NCBI RefSeq assembly: GCF_023822025.1
Contig: NZ_CP082909.1
Location: 186,001 to 250,000, forward strand
DNA length: 64,000 nt
Reading direction: 5' to 3'
From: Endozoicomonas sp. 4G
GTDB taxonomy: Bacteria > Pseudomonadota > Gammaproteobacteria > Pseudomonadales > Endozoicomonadaceae
Shown: piece after piece, positions 1 to 9,570 of the stretch
How positions within the stretch are numbered: position 1 is the first letter of the stretch
Layout of the letters: every line of letters begins with the position of its first letter
Notes under the pieces: model-generated
Seen by the model: the letters and a program-made list of their open reading frames with translations, nothing else
The model's database searches: none
What the model was told of the DNA's origin: nothing
Program-made: the position numbers and the translations under genes

Positions 1-83
1 GACTAACGCCGTAAGACAAGCGTTTTCCCAGTCTAACCGCTCTGGGCTCCAACCCACCAACCGCCATAAATTCAGAACGCTTT

Positions 84-239
84 ATGTCTCAATCCCATAA
101 CAATCTCGCTGTCTTTATCTGGTCTGTTGCTGACCTTCTCTGGGGAAATTTCAAACAGCTCCAGTATGGTCAGGTTGATCCCGGCCTGCCAAGGGTGTTC
201 GACGGTTTCCTGATCTCCGCCCCGTTATCGGAAAAATAG
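84..239 (+). pseudogene. hsdM-like 5' remnant (type I restriction-modification methylase N-terminus)
   Basis: A 51-codon open frame from ATG 84 to TAG 237-239. Its first 28 or so residues (starting [19 protein letters not shown], then GNFKQLQYG) match what I know of the HsdM N-terminus, the DNA adenine methyltransferase of type I restriction systems. After QYG the expected continuation is replaced by unrelated residues and the frame stops, so nearly the whole methylase, including the SAM-binding and NPPY motifs, is gone. A DUF1016-type nuclease gene follows at 310; such genes are commonly found beside type I systems, so this looks like a decayed defence locus. Assignment rests on the N-terminal motif only. 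Confidence 0.6.
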
Positions 240-309
240 ACGTACGCGACTGGATGCCTCCACTACACTCACAAAAACAACAACACCCCAACTCCGTCGA
301 GGCCACTGA

Positions 310-1344
310 ATGACAACACCAGAGTCAGCCACTTCACTATTTGGTGAGATCAAAACCCTTATCACTTCAGCCAAACAACGGGCTGCTGTAGCAGTAAATG
401 CCGAACTGACCCTGCTCTATTGGTAGATAGGTCAGCGTATCAACACCGAAGTACTCAAGGGCGAGCGGGCCGATTATGGTAAGCAGGTGGTCGTCAATCT
501 ATCGAAGCAACTCACCGCCGCTTTTGGCAAAGGCTGGAGTGAGAAGCAGCTGTTCCATTGCTGTCGTTTCGCCGAAGCTTATCCGGATCAGCAAATTGTC
601 TCGACACTGTCTAGACAATTGCACTGGAGTCATTTTCTGGAGCTGATCTATCTGAAAGAGCCGCTGGCACGAGACTTTTATGTGCAGATGTGCGGTATTG
701 AGCGCTGGAGTGTCCGCACCCTGCGAAAACAGGTGGGAAGCTTGCTTTTTGAACGGACTATGGCCGCAAAACAGCCCGAAAAAGTGCTTGAGGCGCGACT
801 GAATGCCCTGAAAGAAACTGGCAGCATAGAGCCTGATGTGTTACTGAAAGACCCTTATATGCTGGACTTTCTCAATCTCAATGATCGCTATCTGGAAAAA
901 GATCTTGAAGATGCCATTTTGCGGGATATGGAGCAATTTTTATTGGAGCTGGGCGTCGGCTTCAGTTTCATAGCCCGACAAAAGCGCATTTTGATCGATA
1001 ATGACAGCTTTTATATTGACCTGCTTTTCTATAACCGGGAGTTGAGACGCTTAGTGGCTATTGAGCTGAAAACGGAAGATTTTCATCACAGCCACAAAAG
1101 TCAAATGGAGCTGTATCTCCGCTGGTTGGATAAACATGATCGCAAGCAGGGAGAAGAGCCGCCTATTGGCATTATTCTCTGCACAGGCAAAAAGCAAGAT
1201 CAGATCGAGCTGCTAGAGCTGGACAAAAGCGGCATTCATGTGGCTGACTATTTGACCAGCCTGCCTTCCATGGAAGTACTTGAAGCCCGGTTCCAGCAAG
1301 CCATCCAAAACGCGCGTCGGCGTATTGAGAACAGAAGCAAGTAG
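310..1344 (+). pseudogene. DUF1016/YhcG-like PDDEXK nuclease, interrupted by an in-frame amber codon
   Basis: From ATG 310 the frame reads MTTPESATSLFGEIKTL... to LLYW, then TAG at 424-426, then continues in the same frame as IGQRINTEVLKG to TAA at 1342-1344. Without the stop it would be 344 aa, the usual size for the DUF1016 family (N-terminal helical domain plus C-terminal PDDEXK nuclease). The family normally has a Q after LYW, so CAG to TAG is the likely lesion. The nuclease core is intact in sequence: IDLLFY (Asp about 237 of the restored protein) followed by AIELK (Glu about 252, Lys about 254). A 285-aa product from GTG 487 would keep the nuclease domain but lose the start of the N-terminal domain. 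Neighbour of an hsdM fragment, consistent with a dead restriction-associated island. Confidence 0.75.
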
Positions 1345-1432
1345 CGCCCATCAGCAAGGACGCATCCGTGAAACAGGTTTTCCAGAATTAGACCATCGCC
1401 CAATTGCAGGCCAAGGAGAAGTTCTACCAACC

Positions 1433-1466
1433 CTGCGCTTGAGCTTTCAGCCAAGCTCAAACGCAG
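1433..1466. terminator. Hairpin between convergent genes
   Basis: A 14-bp inverted repeat (ctgcgcttgagctt / aagctcaaacgcag, one mismatch) with a 6-nt loop lies between the 3' ends of the broken nuclease gene and astC. There is no clear T-tract on either side, so it is only a possible bidirectional terminator. Confidence 0.4.
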
Positions 1467-1482
1467 AATTTGAAGAATAAAA

Positions 1483-2697
1483 TTAGGGATTAACGACTTT
1501 GGCAACCGCTCGTTCCAGGGCTGCCATGCCTTCACGGATATCTTCATCCGGAATGATCAGCGACGGCGCCATTCTCAGCACATTCGGTCCGGCCACCAGC
1601 ATCATCAGACCTTCTTTTGCAGCAGCGGCCAGGAAGTCCTTGGCTTTGCCGTGCCACTCTTCGGTCAGCTCAGCGCCAATCAACATGCCCCGGCCACGAA
1701 CTTCTTTGAAGACGCCGTAGGTTTTGTTAATGCGCTCCAGCTCGCTGCGGAACAGTTCATGTTTGCTGCTGACATTGGCCAGAATCTGGTCATTGTGAAT
1801 CAGGTTGATGGTTTCCAGGGCAACAGCACAGGCCAGGGGGTTGCCACCATAGGTGCTGCCGTGGCTGCCAAAGCCGAAGCTTTTGGCCACTTCGTCGGTG
1901 GCCAGCATAGCCGCCACCGGGAAGCCGCCGCCCAGGGATTTGGCGGTGGTGAGAATATCTGGAATGACGCCGGTGGTCATGTAGGCATAAAATTCACCGG
2001 TACGGCCAACACCGGTTTGCACTTCATCTAACACCATCAGGGCCTGGTGTTTATCACACAGTGCTCTTACACCTTGCAGGAACTCAGGATCTGCCGGGAT
2101 CACACCTCCTTCACCCTGGATGGGTTCCAGAACAACCGCACAGGTCTTGTCGGAAATAGCCGCTTTCAGGGCTTCCAGGTCGTTATAAGGCAGATGAGTC
2201 ACACCCGCCGGAACCGGCGCATAACCTTCACAGTAACTGGGTTGGCCACCCACGGTGACGGCGAACAGGCTGCGACCGTGGAACGCGCTTTTAAAGGATA
2301 TGATCTCGTGTTTTTCAGGGCCAACATGATCAAAAGAATATTTTCTGGCCAGTTTGAAGGCGGCTTCGTTGGCCTCGGTACCTGAGTTACAGAAGAAGAC
2401 TTTGTCGGCAAAGGAGATTTCGGTCAGGCGCTGGGCCAGGGCCAGGGCAGGCTCGTTGGTATAAACGTTACTCAGATGCCAGAGTTTGTCGCTCTGTTCC
2501 TTGAGAGCCCTGACCAGTTGAGGGTGGCAGTGACCAAGGGCATTAACGGCAATCCCCCCTGCGAAATCGACGTACTCACGGCCTTCCTGATCCCAGACTC
2601 GGGAACCTTTTCCACGAACGGGAATCATTGCCTGTGGTGCATAATTTGGCACCATAACTTCATCGAAGGTCGCTCTGTTAACGGAGTATTCGCTCAT
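1483..2697 (-). CDS. astC: Succinylornithine/acetylornithine transaminase (AstC/ArgD-like, class III PLP aminotransferase)
   Basis: A 404-aa fold-type I PLP enzyme that moves the amino group of N-acyl-ornithine to 2-oxoglutarate, in arginine degradation (AST pathway) or arginine biosynthesis; cytosolic. Visible motifs are [12 protein letters not shown] (about 45-56), the phosphate-binding [12 protein letters not shown] (about 102-113), AFHGRSL (138-144), EPIQGEGG (191-198), [12 protein letters not shown] (223-234, with the pyridine-nitrogen Asp) and [11 protein letters not shown] (250-260, PLP lysine at about 253). Overall the sequence reads closer to E. coli AstC than to ArgD, but the two overlap in function. 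I chose ATG 2697, since AGGAC sits about 7 nt upstream; a longer frame to 2754 has no ribosome site. No astABDE genes are in view. ORZ1 lies 135 bp upstream on the same strand. Confidence 0.88.
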   Translation of the reverse strand: MSEYSVNRATFDEVMVPNYAPQAMIPVRGKGSRVWDQEGREYVDFAGGIAVNALGHCHPQLVRALKEQSDKLWHLSNVYTNEPALALAQRLTEISFADKVFFCNSGTEANEAAFKLARKYSFDHVGPEKHEIISFKSAFHGRSLFAVTVGGQPSYCEGYAPVPAGVTHLPYNDLEALKAAISDKTCAVVLEPIQGEGGVIPADPEFLQGVRALCDKHQALMVLDEVQTGVGRTGEFYAYMTTGVIPDILTTAKSLGGGFPVAAMLATDEVAKSFGFGSHGSTYGGNPLACAVALETINLIHNDQILANVSSKHELFRSELERINKTYGVFKEVRGRGMLIGAELTEEWHGKAKDFLAAAAKEGLMMLVAGPNVLRMAPSLIIPDEDIREGMAALERAVAKVVNP

Positions 2698-2831
2698 TTT
2701 TTGTCCTCGGGGCGCATGGTTTATTATTTGTTGGCTTAGCCGTTGGCCTAACAACTATAGATCAAAGCCGGAGCAAAGAGTTTACATCAGGCGACCCGGA
2801 GTTTTCTCTGAGAACCGTTTTACCGGGAAAC

Positions 2832-5210
2832 TCACCCTTCTTTCTTTTTTGGCGGGTTATTCGCTTTGCTTTTGGATCTGAAGTTGTCAGGAAAGTGGGT
2901 ACAATAGTGCTTTTTGAGATTGCCTGCGAGGTCTGTGCTGTAGTGGCAGCCCTCATGCTGACAACGATACACCTTGGGTCTCTGGTCGGCAGGCTGGTGA
3001 ACTTGTGTGTGCCTTTTGAGATTGCCTGCGAAGAATGTGCTGTAGTTGCAGCCCTCATGCTGACAACGATACACCTTGGGTCTCTGGTTGTCAGGCCGGT
3101 GGACCTGTGTGTGCATTTTGAGATTGCCTTTGCGGTCTGTGCTGTCGCCGCAGCAGCCATCATGCTCACAACGATGCACCCTGGGTCTCTGGTCGCCAGA
3201 CCGGTGGACCTGTGTGTGCATTTTGAGATGGGCTAAGCGGTTTGTGCGGTAGTCGCAGCCATCATGCTGACAACGATGCACCCTGGGTATCTGGTCGGCA
3301 GGCCGGTGGATCTGTTCGTGCCTTTTCAGATGGCTTGGGCAGTCTGTGCTGTATTTGCAGCTCTCATGCTTACAATGATACTCCTTGGGTCTTCTGGGTC
3401 TCGAGTCGATAGCCAGTAAAGCTGATGTTAATAATTCCCAGATCTGAGAAGAGTCTACTCCCATTTCTTCCTCCTCTGAATCAGTGGATGCTGCACCGTC
3501 CGAAACAGGCTTAATATACTCCTGCCGCTTCCTGCACATGGGGCATTCCCACCCTTGAGGCGTGTTCAAACGATCAAAACACTTATCACACACGTAGTGA
3601 TGACAGCTTGTACTCTTGATGCCACTGCTTTTTGTAAACTTTTCGATGCAAACAGGACAGCTATGTGAATCATTGTCATCCTGAGTGTCAGGCCGAATAC
3701 CGACATAGTGATTATCTCTGGACAGCAGCCCCAGATAGACCCTCTCCTCCGGGGTGTTTATAGCCGATGCTTCTGAGACTATGGTGACTTGAACATGATT
3801 AGAAGTGGCGTAGGTAAACACCTGGTCCTGAGTTAATCCACTGGCATGCAGATTGACAACGACAAACGTTTTTTTAAACAGGTAGCTCAGAAGCGGCAAT
3901 AAAGTACTGAAGTCTGGCCATTCCTTATTGATGAGTTGTTTCTTGACCGATCGGACATTGTCTTCGCCCTGTGCAGCTATCCAGCTTGATAGAAAAGCTG
4001 AATGTTCAGTGGCCTGTGCCTGCTCATTACCTGGCAAATGATGGCTAATCATATCAATGAGGGTTTTGGTCAGTGTCGAGACGTCTTGATCTGCGGATAA
4101 ATGGATAGCATGTAGCCAACAAAAGTCATCTGCTGGTGTTACCAGAGCATCGAACCCCACAAGATACTGGTTTAACAACTGTTGAGGGTCATCTTCTGCA
4201 CATTCAGATTCAGAGCCAGTTTGCTGGAGCTTTTGCTTTTTTGCATAAGGTTCCGGATCCTTGGTTGTGCTGTCAGCTGCTGTGGCAACAGATCCATCCT
4301 TACCAGCGTGGTTAGGTTCCTGTCCTGCCGGTGCGCCTTGTGCAGTTTCTTGCGGGTTTTCACGGGGTGTGTCTGGTTCAGAACTTGCGCAGCTGACTAT
4401 TTTGGACAAAACCTCCTGACAGGCTTTCCCGGTTGGTGCCAGGCACAGGTCACTACCAACAGGAAGATGAAGTTGTTCCATGGCAGAGCCGTCTGACTGG
4501 GCATGAGCATCTTCACGGTGTCGTTTAGCTTCCTGCTCAATATCTTTTTGCTCCCTGACGGTGATTCCGTTGGTTTTTGCAATGTACACCCTTCGGGCTG
4601 TGTCTTCGTCTGTTGTTTCTTCGGCGATCTTGATCTTCACCCTGCCCGTGCCTATTTCTTCGGCGGCGATTTTATGAATCCGCTCCATTTCAGCTTGCTG
4701 ATTTTTAAAAAAAGTCTGGTAATCGGGCCGGTCGTATTCCGGATATGACAGCTTGGGTTCATGGCTATAGTGCACGACAGTGCTCTGGTTAGGATGGGTT
4801 TTAAGGCAGAGAGTTTGTTGGGTGTCGAGCGCCACGCTGGTAATGGACTCGATACCAACGCATTGCCAGGTCCTGTTCTCAGGAGCGTCTATGGGCTCGC
4901 AAAATGTATGCTCACCGGGCACAGGTTCTGGGCCACTGATGATAAAAGAATCATCCGATGAAATATGAAGAAACGGATTATTGTACGGCTCCGGTTCAGT
5001 AACTTTTTCCGGATTATAGGGAAGCGGCTGCCAGGTTCGCTGCCTGAGCGCCAGGACACCCAGTGTCACCAGGGATCCTGTGAGAGTGGAGGCTTGGTCT
5101 GGCAGGTGGTATGCAGCCAACCCGTCAGGAACTTGTGCCTCCACTGAAGCCATGAAAGGCAGGAAAAAGAACAGAGACCTCAGTAATCGTTCCAATGTCT
5201 TGGCTCTCAA
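2832..5210 (-). CDS. ORZ1: secreted OTU-RING protein with five C2H2 zinc fingers
   Basis: 792 aa, one of the most complete members. Order: signal peptide 1-25 (n-region [10 protein letters not shown], core FFFLPFMAS, cleavage after VEA), module A about 55-150, module B about 165-270, acidic/Q-rich linker with AKKQKLQQ (about 323-330), OTU domain about 345-505, RING 518-559, then C2H2 fingers at 613-635, 647-669, 681-704 (one residue too long), 716-738 and 750-772, and a Lys-rich tail. Predicted OTU nucleophile is Cys364 with Asp361 before it; the His is 501 (NHYVGI). All eight RING ligands (C3HC4) are present. Likely start is TTG 5210 or the TTG five codons downstream that is shared by all paralogues; no ATG precedes the signal peptide. 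Last ORZ gene before astC. Confidence 0.85.
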   Translation of the reverse strand: MRAKTLERLLRSLFFFLPFMASVEAQVPDGLAAYHLPDQASTLTGSLVTLGVLALRQRTWQPLPYNPEKVTEPEPYNNPFLHISSDDSFIISGPEPVPGEHTFCEPIDAPENRTWQCVGIESITSVALDTQQTLCLKTHPNQSTVVHYSHEPKLSYPEYDRPDYQTFFKNQQAEMERIHKIAAEEIGTGRVKIKIAEETTDEDTARRVYIAKTNGITVREQKDIEQEAKRHREDAHAQSDGSAMEQLHLPVGSDLCLAPTGKACQEVLSKIVSCASSEPDTPRENPQETAQGAPAGQEPNHAGKDGSVATAADSTTKDPEPYAKKQKLQQTGSESECAEDDPQQLLNQYLVGFDALVTPADDFCWLHAIHLSADQDVSTLTKTLIDMISHHLPGNEQAQATEHSAFLSSWIAAQGEDNVRSVKKQLINKEWPDFSTLLPLLSYLFKKTFVVVNLHASGLTQDQVFTYATSNHVQVTIVSEASAINTPEERVYLGLLSRDNHYVGIRPDTQDDNDSHSCPVCIEKFTKSSGIKSTSCHHYVCDKCFDRLNTPQGWECPMCRKRQEYIKPVSDGAASTDSEEEEMGVDSSQIWELLTSALLAIDSRPRRPKEYHCKHESCKYSTDCPSHLKRHEQIHRPADQIPRVHRCQHDGCDYRTNRLAHLKMHTQVHRSGDQRPRVHRCEHDGCCGDSTDRKGNLKMHTQVHRPDNQRPKVYRCQHEGCNYSTFFAGNLKRHTQVHQPADQRPKVYRCQHEGCHYSTDLAGNLKKHYCTHFPDNFRSKSKANNPPKKKEG

Positions 5211-5265
5211 TTATTGTTGGATAGCAAAGAATAGACGAAATAACCTGAAAGTGTTTTTTGATGAC
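5211..5265 (-). promoter_or_regulatory. Conserved 5' block of ORZ genes (representative copy)
   Basis: Immediately upstream of ORZ1 and of nearly every other ORZ gene lies a conserved stretch. Read on the minus strand it goes AAAAAACACTT...GG.TATTT..TCTATTCTTTGC, then 10-15 variable bases, then AATAATTGAGAGCC just before the TTG start. Many copies in the right half of the window (upstream of ORZ14, ORZ18, ORZ20 and ORZ26, for example) read TTTGATCTA.TCTTTGC. It probably carries the promoter and translation start region; GAGAG about 8 nt before the shared TTG is the only Shine-Dalgarno-like element. The -35/-10 boxes are not certain. Confidence 0.45.
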
Positions 5266-5299
5266 CGGTGACTGGATGCACCTTGGGTCACCTGAATCG

Positions 5300-7363
5300 T
5301 CAGGGAGACAAGTGGGTCTGTTTGTGCCGTTTGAGCTCCAACAGAACGTTGCAGTTGAAGTTGCAGCCCTCATAGTCACAATAATACCGCCTGGTCCCCT
5401 GGCCGGCAGGCTGGTGCATCCATTTGTGCCTTTCGAGACGGCTCGTAAGGTCGGAGCTGAAGTTGCAGTCCTCGTGGTCACAATGATGCAGCTTGGGTCT
5501 GCTGGGTCTCTGGTCGGCAGGCAGGTGGATCTTTCTGTGCATTCTAAGGGGAGCTTCTGCGTCGGTTAGTATGTCGTTAATAGGTGAAGGTAAGCTGAAG
5601 TATTGCCAGATCCCAGGAGAGTCTGAATCTGTCACTTTTGCCTCTGAATCAGCGGATGCTGCACCGTCCGAAACAGGCTTAATGTACTTCTGCCGCTTCC
5701 TGCATATAGGGCAATCCCACCCTCGAAGCACGTTCAAACGATCAAAACACTTATTACACACGTAGTGATGACAACTTGTACTCTTGATGCCACTGCTTTT
5801 TGTAAACTTTTCGATGCAAACAGGGCAGCTATGTGAATCATTGTCATCCTGAGTGTCAGGCCGAATACCGACATAGTGATTATCTCTGGACAGCAGCCCC
5901 AGATAGACCCTTTCCTCCGGGGTATTTATAGCCGATGCTTCTGAGACTATGGTGACGCGCACATGATTAGAAGTGGCGTAGGTAAACACCTGATCCTGAG
6001 TTAATCCACTGGCATGCAGATTGACAACGACAAACGTTTTTTTAAACAGGTAGCTCAGAAGCGGCAATAAAGTACTGAAGTCTGGCCATTCCTTATCGAC
6101 GAGTTGTTTCTTGACCGATCGGACATTGTCTTCGCCCTGTGCAGCTATCCAGCTTGATAGAAAAGCTGAATGTTCAGTGGCCTGTGCCTGCTCATTACCT
6201 GGCAAATGATGGCTAATCATATCAATGAGGGTTTTGGTCAGTGTCGAGACGTCTTGATCTGCGGATAAATGGATAGCATGTAGCCAACAAAAGTCATCTG
6301 CTGGTGTTACCAGAGCATCGAACCCCACAAGATACTGGTTTAACAACTGTTGAGGGTCATCTTCTGCACATTCAGATTCAGAGCCAGTTTGCTGGAGCTT
6401 TTGCTTTTTAGCAGAAGGTTCCGGATCCTTGGTTGTGCTGTCAGCTGCTGTGGCAACAGATCCATCCTTACCAGCGTGGTTAGGTTCCTGTCCTGCCGGT
6501 GCCCCTTGTGCAGTTTCTTGCGAGTTTTCACGGGTTGTGTCTGGTTCAGAACTTGCGCAGCTGACTATTTTGGATAGAACCTCCTGACAGGCTTTCCCGG
6601 TTGGCGCCAGACACAGGTCACTACCAACAGGAAGATGAAGTTGTTCCATGGCAGAGCCGTCTGACTGGACATGAGCATCTTCACGGTGTCGTTTAGCTTC
6701 CTGCTCAATATCCTTTTGCTCCCTGACGGTGATTCCGTTGGTTTTTGCAATGAACACCCTTCGGGCTGTGTCTTCGTCTGTTGTTTCCTCGGCGATCTTG
6801 ATCTTCACCCTGCCCGTGCCTATTTCTTCGGCGGCGATTTTATGAATCCGCTCCATTTCAGCTTGCTGATTTTTAAAAAAAGTCTGGTAATCGGGTCGGT
6901 CGTATTCCGGATATGACAGCTTGGGTTCATGGCTATAGTGCACGACAGTGCTCTGGTGAGAATGGGTTTTAAGGCAGAGGGTCTGTTGGATGTCGAGCGC
7001 CACGCTGGTAATAGACTCCATACCAACGCATTGCCAGGTCCTGTTCTCAGGAGTGTCTATGGGCTGACAAAATGTATGCTCGTCGGGCACAGGTTCTGGG
7101 CCACTGATGATAAAAGAATCATCCGATGAAATATGAAGAAACGGATTATTGTACGGCTCCGGTTCAGTAACTTTTTCCGGATTATAGGGAAGCGGCTGCC
7201 AGGTTCGCTGCCTGAGCGCCAGGACACCCAGTGTTACCAGAGTTCCTGTGAGAGTGGAGGCTTGGTCTGGCAGGTGGTATGCAGCCAACCCGTCAGGAAC
7301 TTGTGCCTCCACTGAAGCCATGAAAGGCAGGAAAAAGAACAGAGACCTAAGTAATCGTTCCAA
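5300..7363 (-). CDS. ORZ2: secreted OTU-RING protein with two C2H2 fingers
   Basis: 687 aa and nearly identical to ORZ1 through the RING, so the two are recent duplicates: signal peptide 1-20, modules A and B, linker motif [11 protein letters not shown] with Cys359 and His496, RING 513-554. The C-terminal part differs from ORZ1: after an acidic stretch and a degenerate finger-like segment (LRMHRKIHLPADQRP) there are only two intact fingers, 628-650 and 662-684, and the protein stops three residues later without the basic tail. Start is TTG 7363; an in-frame TAA lies six codons further upstream and no ATG is available before the signal peptide. Confidence 0.85.
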   Translation of the reverse strand: MERLLRSLFFFLPFMASVEAQVPDGLAAYHLPDQASTLTGTLVTLGVLALRQRTWQPLPYNPEKVTEPEPYNNPFLHISSDDSFIISGPEPVPDEHTFCQPIDTPENRTWQCVGMESITSVALDIQQTLCLKTHSHQSTVVHYSHEPKLSYPEYDRPDYQTFFKNQQAEMERIHKIAAEEIGTGRVKIKIAEETTDEDTARRVFIAKTNGITVREQKDIEQEAKRHREDAHVQSDGSAMEQLHLPVGSDLCLAPTGKACQEVLSKIVSCASSEPDTTRENSQETAQGAPAGQEPNHAGKDGSVATAADSTTKDPEPSAKKQKLQQTGSESECAEDDPQQLLNQYLVGFDALVTPADDFCWLHAIHLSADQDVSTLTKTLIDMISHHLPGNEQAQATEHSAFLSSWIAAQGEDNVRSVKKQLVDKEWPDFSTLLPLLSYLFKKTFVVVNLHASGLTQDQVFTYATSNHVRVTIVSEASAINTPEERVYLGLLSRDNHYVGIRPDTQDDNDSHSCPVCIEKFTKSSGIKSTSCHHYVCNKCFDRLNVLRGWDCPICRKRQKYIKPVSDGAASADSEAKVTDSDSPGIWQYFSLPSPINDILTDAEAPLRMHRKIHLPADQRPSRPKLHHCDHEDCNFSSDLTSRLERHKWMHQPAGQGTRRYYCDYEGCNFNCNVLLELKRHKQTHLSP

Positions 7364-7523
7364 TGTCTTGGCTCTCGATTATTGTTGGATAGCAAAGAAT
7401 AGACGAAATAACCTGAAAGTGTTTTTTGATGACAGGTGACGGCATGGATCAAAAATGGGTAGGCTGTTTATTTGCCTTGTTTTTGGGTTCCTGGTCGGCA
7501 GGTTGCCGGTAAATGAGTGTTCT

Positions 7524-9038
7524 CTAGTCGTCATAGAGGTAAATCGGGTAGGTGCGCGTGCGCCAAGGATTGATGATTGTCGTGTTGTAAGTAACTTCTA
7601 CTTCTGCCTCTGCCTCTTCCTCTTCCCATGAATAACTGTCTGAAATAAACTCCAGCTCAGTTATATTCTGTTCCGGGGGTTCAATGGACTCCTGTTGCTT
7701 CCTGCACATAGGGCAATCCCACGCTGGAAACTTGTTCACTTTTTTAAAACACTCATCACACAAGTAGTGAAAGCAACTGGTACCCTTGATACCCCTGCTT
7801 TTTGTAAACGATTCATAGCAAACAGGGCAGCTATGTGAATGCTTGTTATCCAGGGTGTCAGGCCGAATACCGACAAAGTGATTATCTCTGGATAGCAGTC
7901 CCAGATAGACCCTTTCCTCTGGGCTATTTATAGCCGATGCTTCTGAGACTATGGTGACTTGAACATGATTAGAAGCGGCGTAGGTAAACACCTGATCCTG
8001 AGTTAATCCACTGGCATGGAGATTGACAACGACAAACGTTTTTTTAAACAGGTAGCTTAGAAGCGGCAATAAAATATTGAAGTCTGGCCATTTCTGATAG
8101 GTCAGTTGCTGCCTGACCGATTGAACATTATCTTCGCCCTGCGCAGCTATCCAGCTTGATAGAAACGCTGAATGTTCAGTGGCCACTGCCTGCTCATTAC
8201 CTGGTAAATGATGGCTAATCATATCAATGAGGGTTTTGGTCAGTGTCGAGACGTCTTGATCTGCGGATAAATGGATAGCATGTAGCCAACAAAAGTCATC
8301 AGCAGGTGTTACCAGAGCATCGAACCCCACAAGATACTGGTCTAACAACTGTTGAGGGTCATCTTCTGCACATTCAGATTCAGAGCCAGTTTGCTGGAGC
8401 TTTTGCTTTTTAGCAGAAGGTTCCGGATCCTTGGTTGTGCTGTCAGCTGCTGTGGCAACAGATCCATCCTTACCAGCGTGGTTAGGTTCCTGTCCTGCCG
8501 GTGCGCCTTGTGCAGTTTCTTGCGGGTTTTCACGGGTTGTGTCTGGTTCAGAACTTGCGCAGCTGACTATTTTGGACAGAACCTCCTGACAGGCTTTCCC
8601 GGTTGGCGCCAGACACAGGTCACTACCAACAGGAAGATGAAGTTGTTCCATGGCAGAGCCGTCTGACTGGGCATGAGCATCTTCACGGTGTCGTTTAGCT
8701 TCCTGCTCAATATCTTTTTGCTCCCTGACAGTGATTCCGTTGGTTTTTGCAATGTACACCCTTCGGGCTGTGTCTTCGTCTGTTGTTTCTTCGGCGATCT
8801 TGATCTTCACCCTGCCCGTGCCTATTTCTTCGGCGGCGATTTTATGAATCCGCTCCATTTCAGCTTGCTGATTTTTAAAAAAAGTCTGGTGAACCAGGAC
8901 ACCCAGTGTCACCAGGGATCCTGTGAGAGTGGAGGCTTGGTCTGGCAGGTGGTATGCAGCCAACCCGTCAGGAACTTGTGCCTCCACTGAAGCCATGAAA
9001 GGCAGGAAAAAGAACAGAGACCTCAGTAATCGTTCCAA
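7524..9038 (-). CDS. ORZ3: secreted OTU-RING protein without module A or zinc fingers
   Basis: 504 aa. Relative to ORZ1/2 an in-frame deletion of 114 residues joins the post-signal segment (LVTLGVL) to VHQTFFKNQQ, removing module A; ORZ4 has the same junction. Module B, the AKKQKLQQ linker, the OTU domain (Cys250, His387) and the RING (404-445) are intact. After the RING comes a Glu-rich stretch and the end YPIYLYDD in place of fingers. Just past the stop (about 7460-7520) the minus strand still reads like the usual finger-linker/basic tail (PADQEPK) in another frame, so the finger region was lost by deletion. Confidence 0.83.
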   Translation of the reverse strand: MERLLRSLFFFLPFMASVEAQVPDGLAAYHLPDQASTLTGSLVTLGVLVHQTFFKNQQAEMERIHKIAAEEIGTGRVKIKIAEETTDEDTARRVYIAKTNGITVREQKDIEQEAKRHREDAHAQSDGSAMEQLHLPVGSDLCLAPTGKACQEVLSKIVSCASSEPDTTRENPQETAQGAPAGQEPNHAGKDGSVATAADSTTKDPEPSAKKQKLQQTGSESECAEDDPQQLLDQYLVGFDALVTPADDFCWLHAIHLSADQDVSTLTKTLIDMISHHLPGNEQAVATEHSAFLSSWIAAQGEDNVQSVRQQLTYQKWPDFNILLPLLSYLFKKTFVVVNLHASGLTQDQVFTYAASNHVQVTIVSEASAINSPEERVYLGLLSRDNHFVGIRPDTLDNKHSHSCPVCYESFTKSRGIKGTSCFHYLCDECFKKVNKFPAWDCPMCRKQQESIEPPEQNITELEFISDSYSWEEEEAEAEVEVTYNTTIINPWRTRTYPIYLYDD

Positions 9039-9100
9039 TGTCTTGGCTCTCGATTATTGTTGGATAGCAAAGAATAGACGAAATAACCTGAAAGTGTTTT

Positions 9101-9570
9101 TTGATGACAGGTGACGGCATGGATCAAAAATGGGTAGTGCAACCAAGCTCTGATATCCGTACACTCCTCGTTACCACGCACCAGATTATCAATGGCACCC
9201 AAACTCCGTTCACCCTGAGCGGAGTCGAAGGGTGGTTGGCACGGTCTTTGTTAGTTCAGAGTCCACATCCTTCGACTCCGCTCAGGATGAACGTGGACTG
9301 TTCACATCAAACTCATTGAAATGATGTACCAGTTTGTTAGGTGAGGTATGCATTCCCACGCGAAGCGAGGGTGTCGCGAAACTCAAACCTCTCGTTCCCA
9401 CGCTGCGCGTGGGAATGCATACCTCCCCTGAAAAGCTGACTCTACAGCGCGAGATAGGTATGGGTTCCCACGCTGGAGCATGGGAACCAGAGTTTTGCGA
9501 CAGCCTCGAAGCGTGGGAACGAGTGGATGCGGGTCCCAGCGTGGGAACGAGTGGAAAATGGGTAGGCTGA
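9101..9570. repeat. Cluster of REP-like dispersed repeats between ORZ3 and ORZ4
   Basis: No gene seen. The stretch begins with the ORZ3 5' block, then holds two repeat types found elsewhere in the window: a CACCCTGAGCGGAGTCGAAGG-type palindrome pair (about 9190-9300, present in both orientations), and several copies of a CGTTCCCACGC...GCGTGGGAA palindrome with flanking GCATACCTC (about 9340-9560). These look like non-coding, hairpin-forming dispersed elements and are likely substrates for recombination between array units. Confidence 0.7.

Noticed and set aside
2047-2739. Plus-strand frames opposite astC
   Set aside because: Antisense shadows of a strongly conserved enzyme; no start signals or family likeness.
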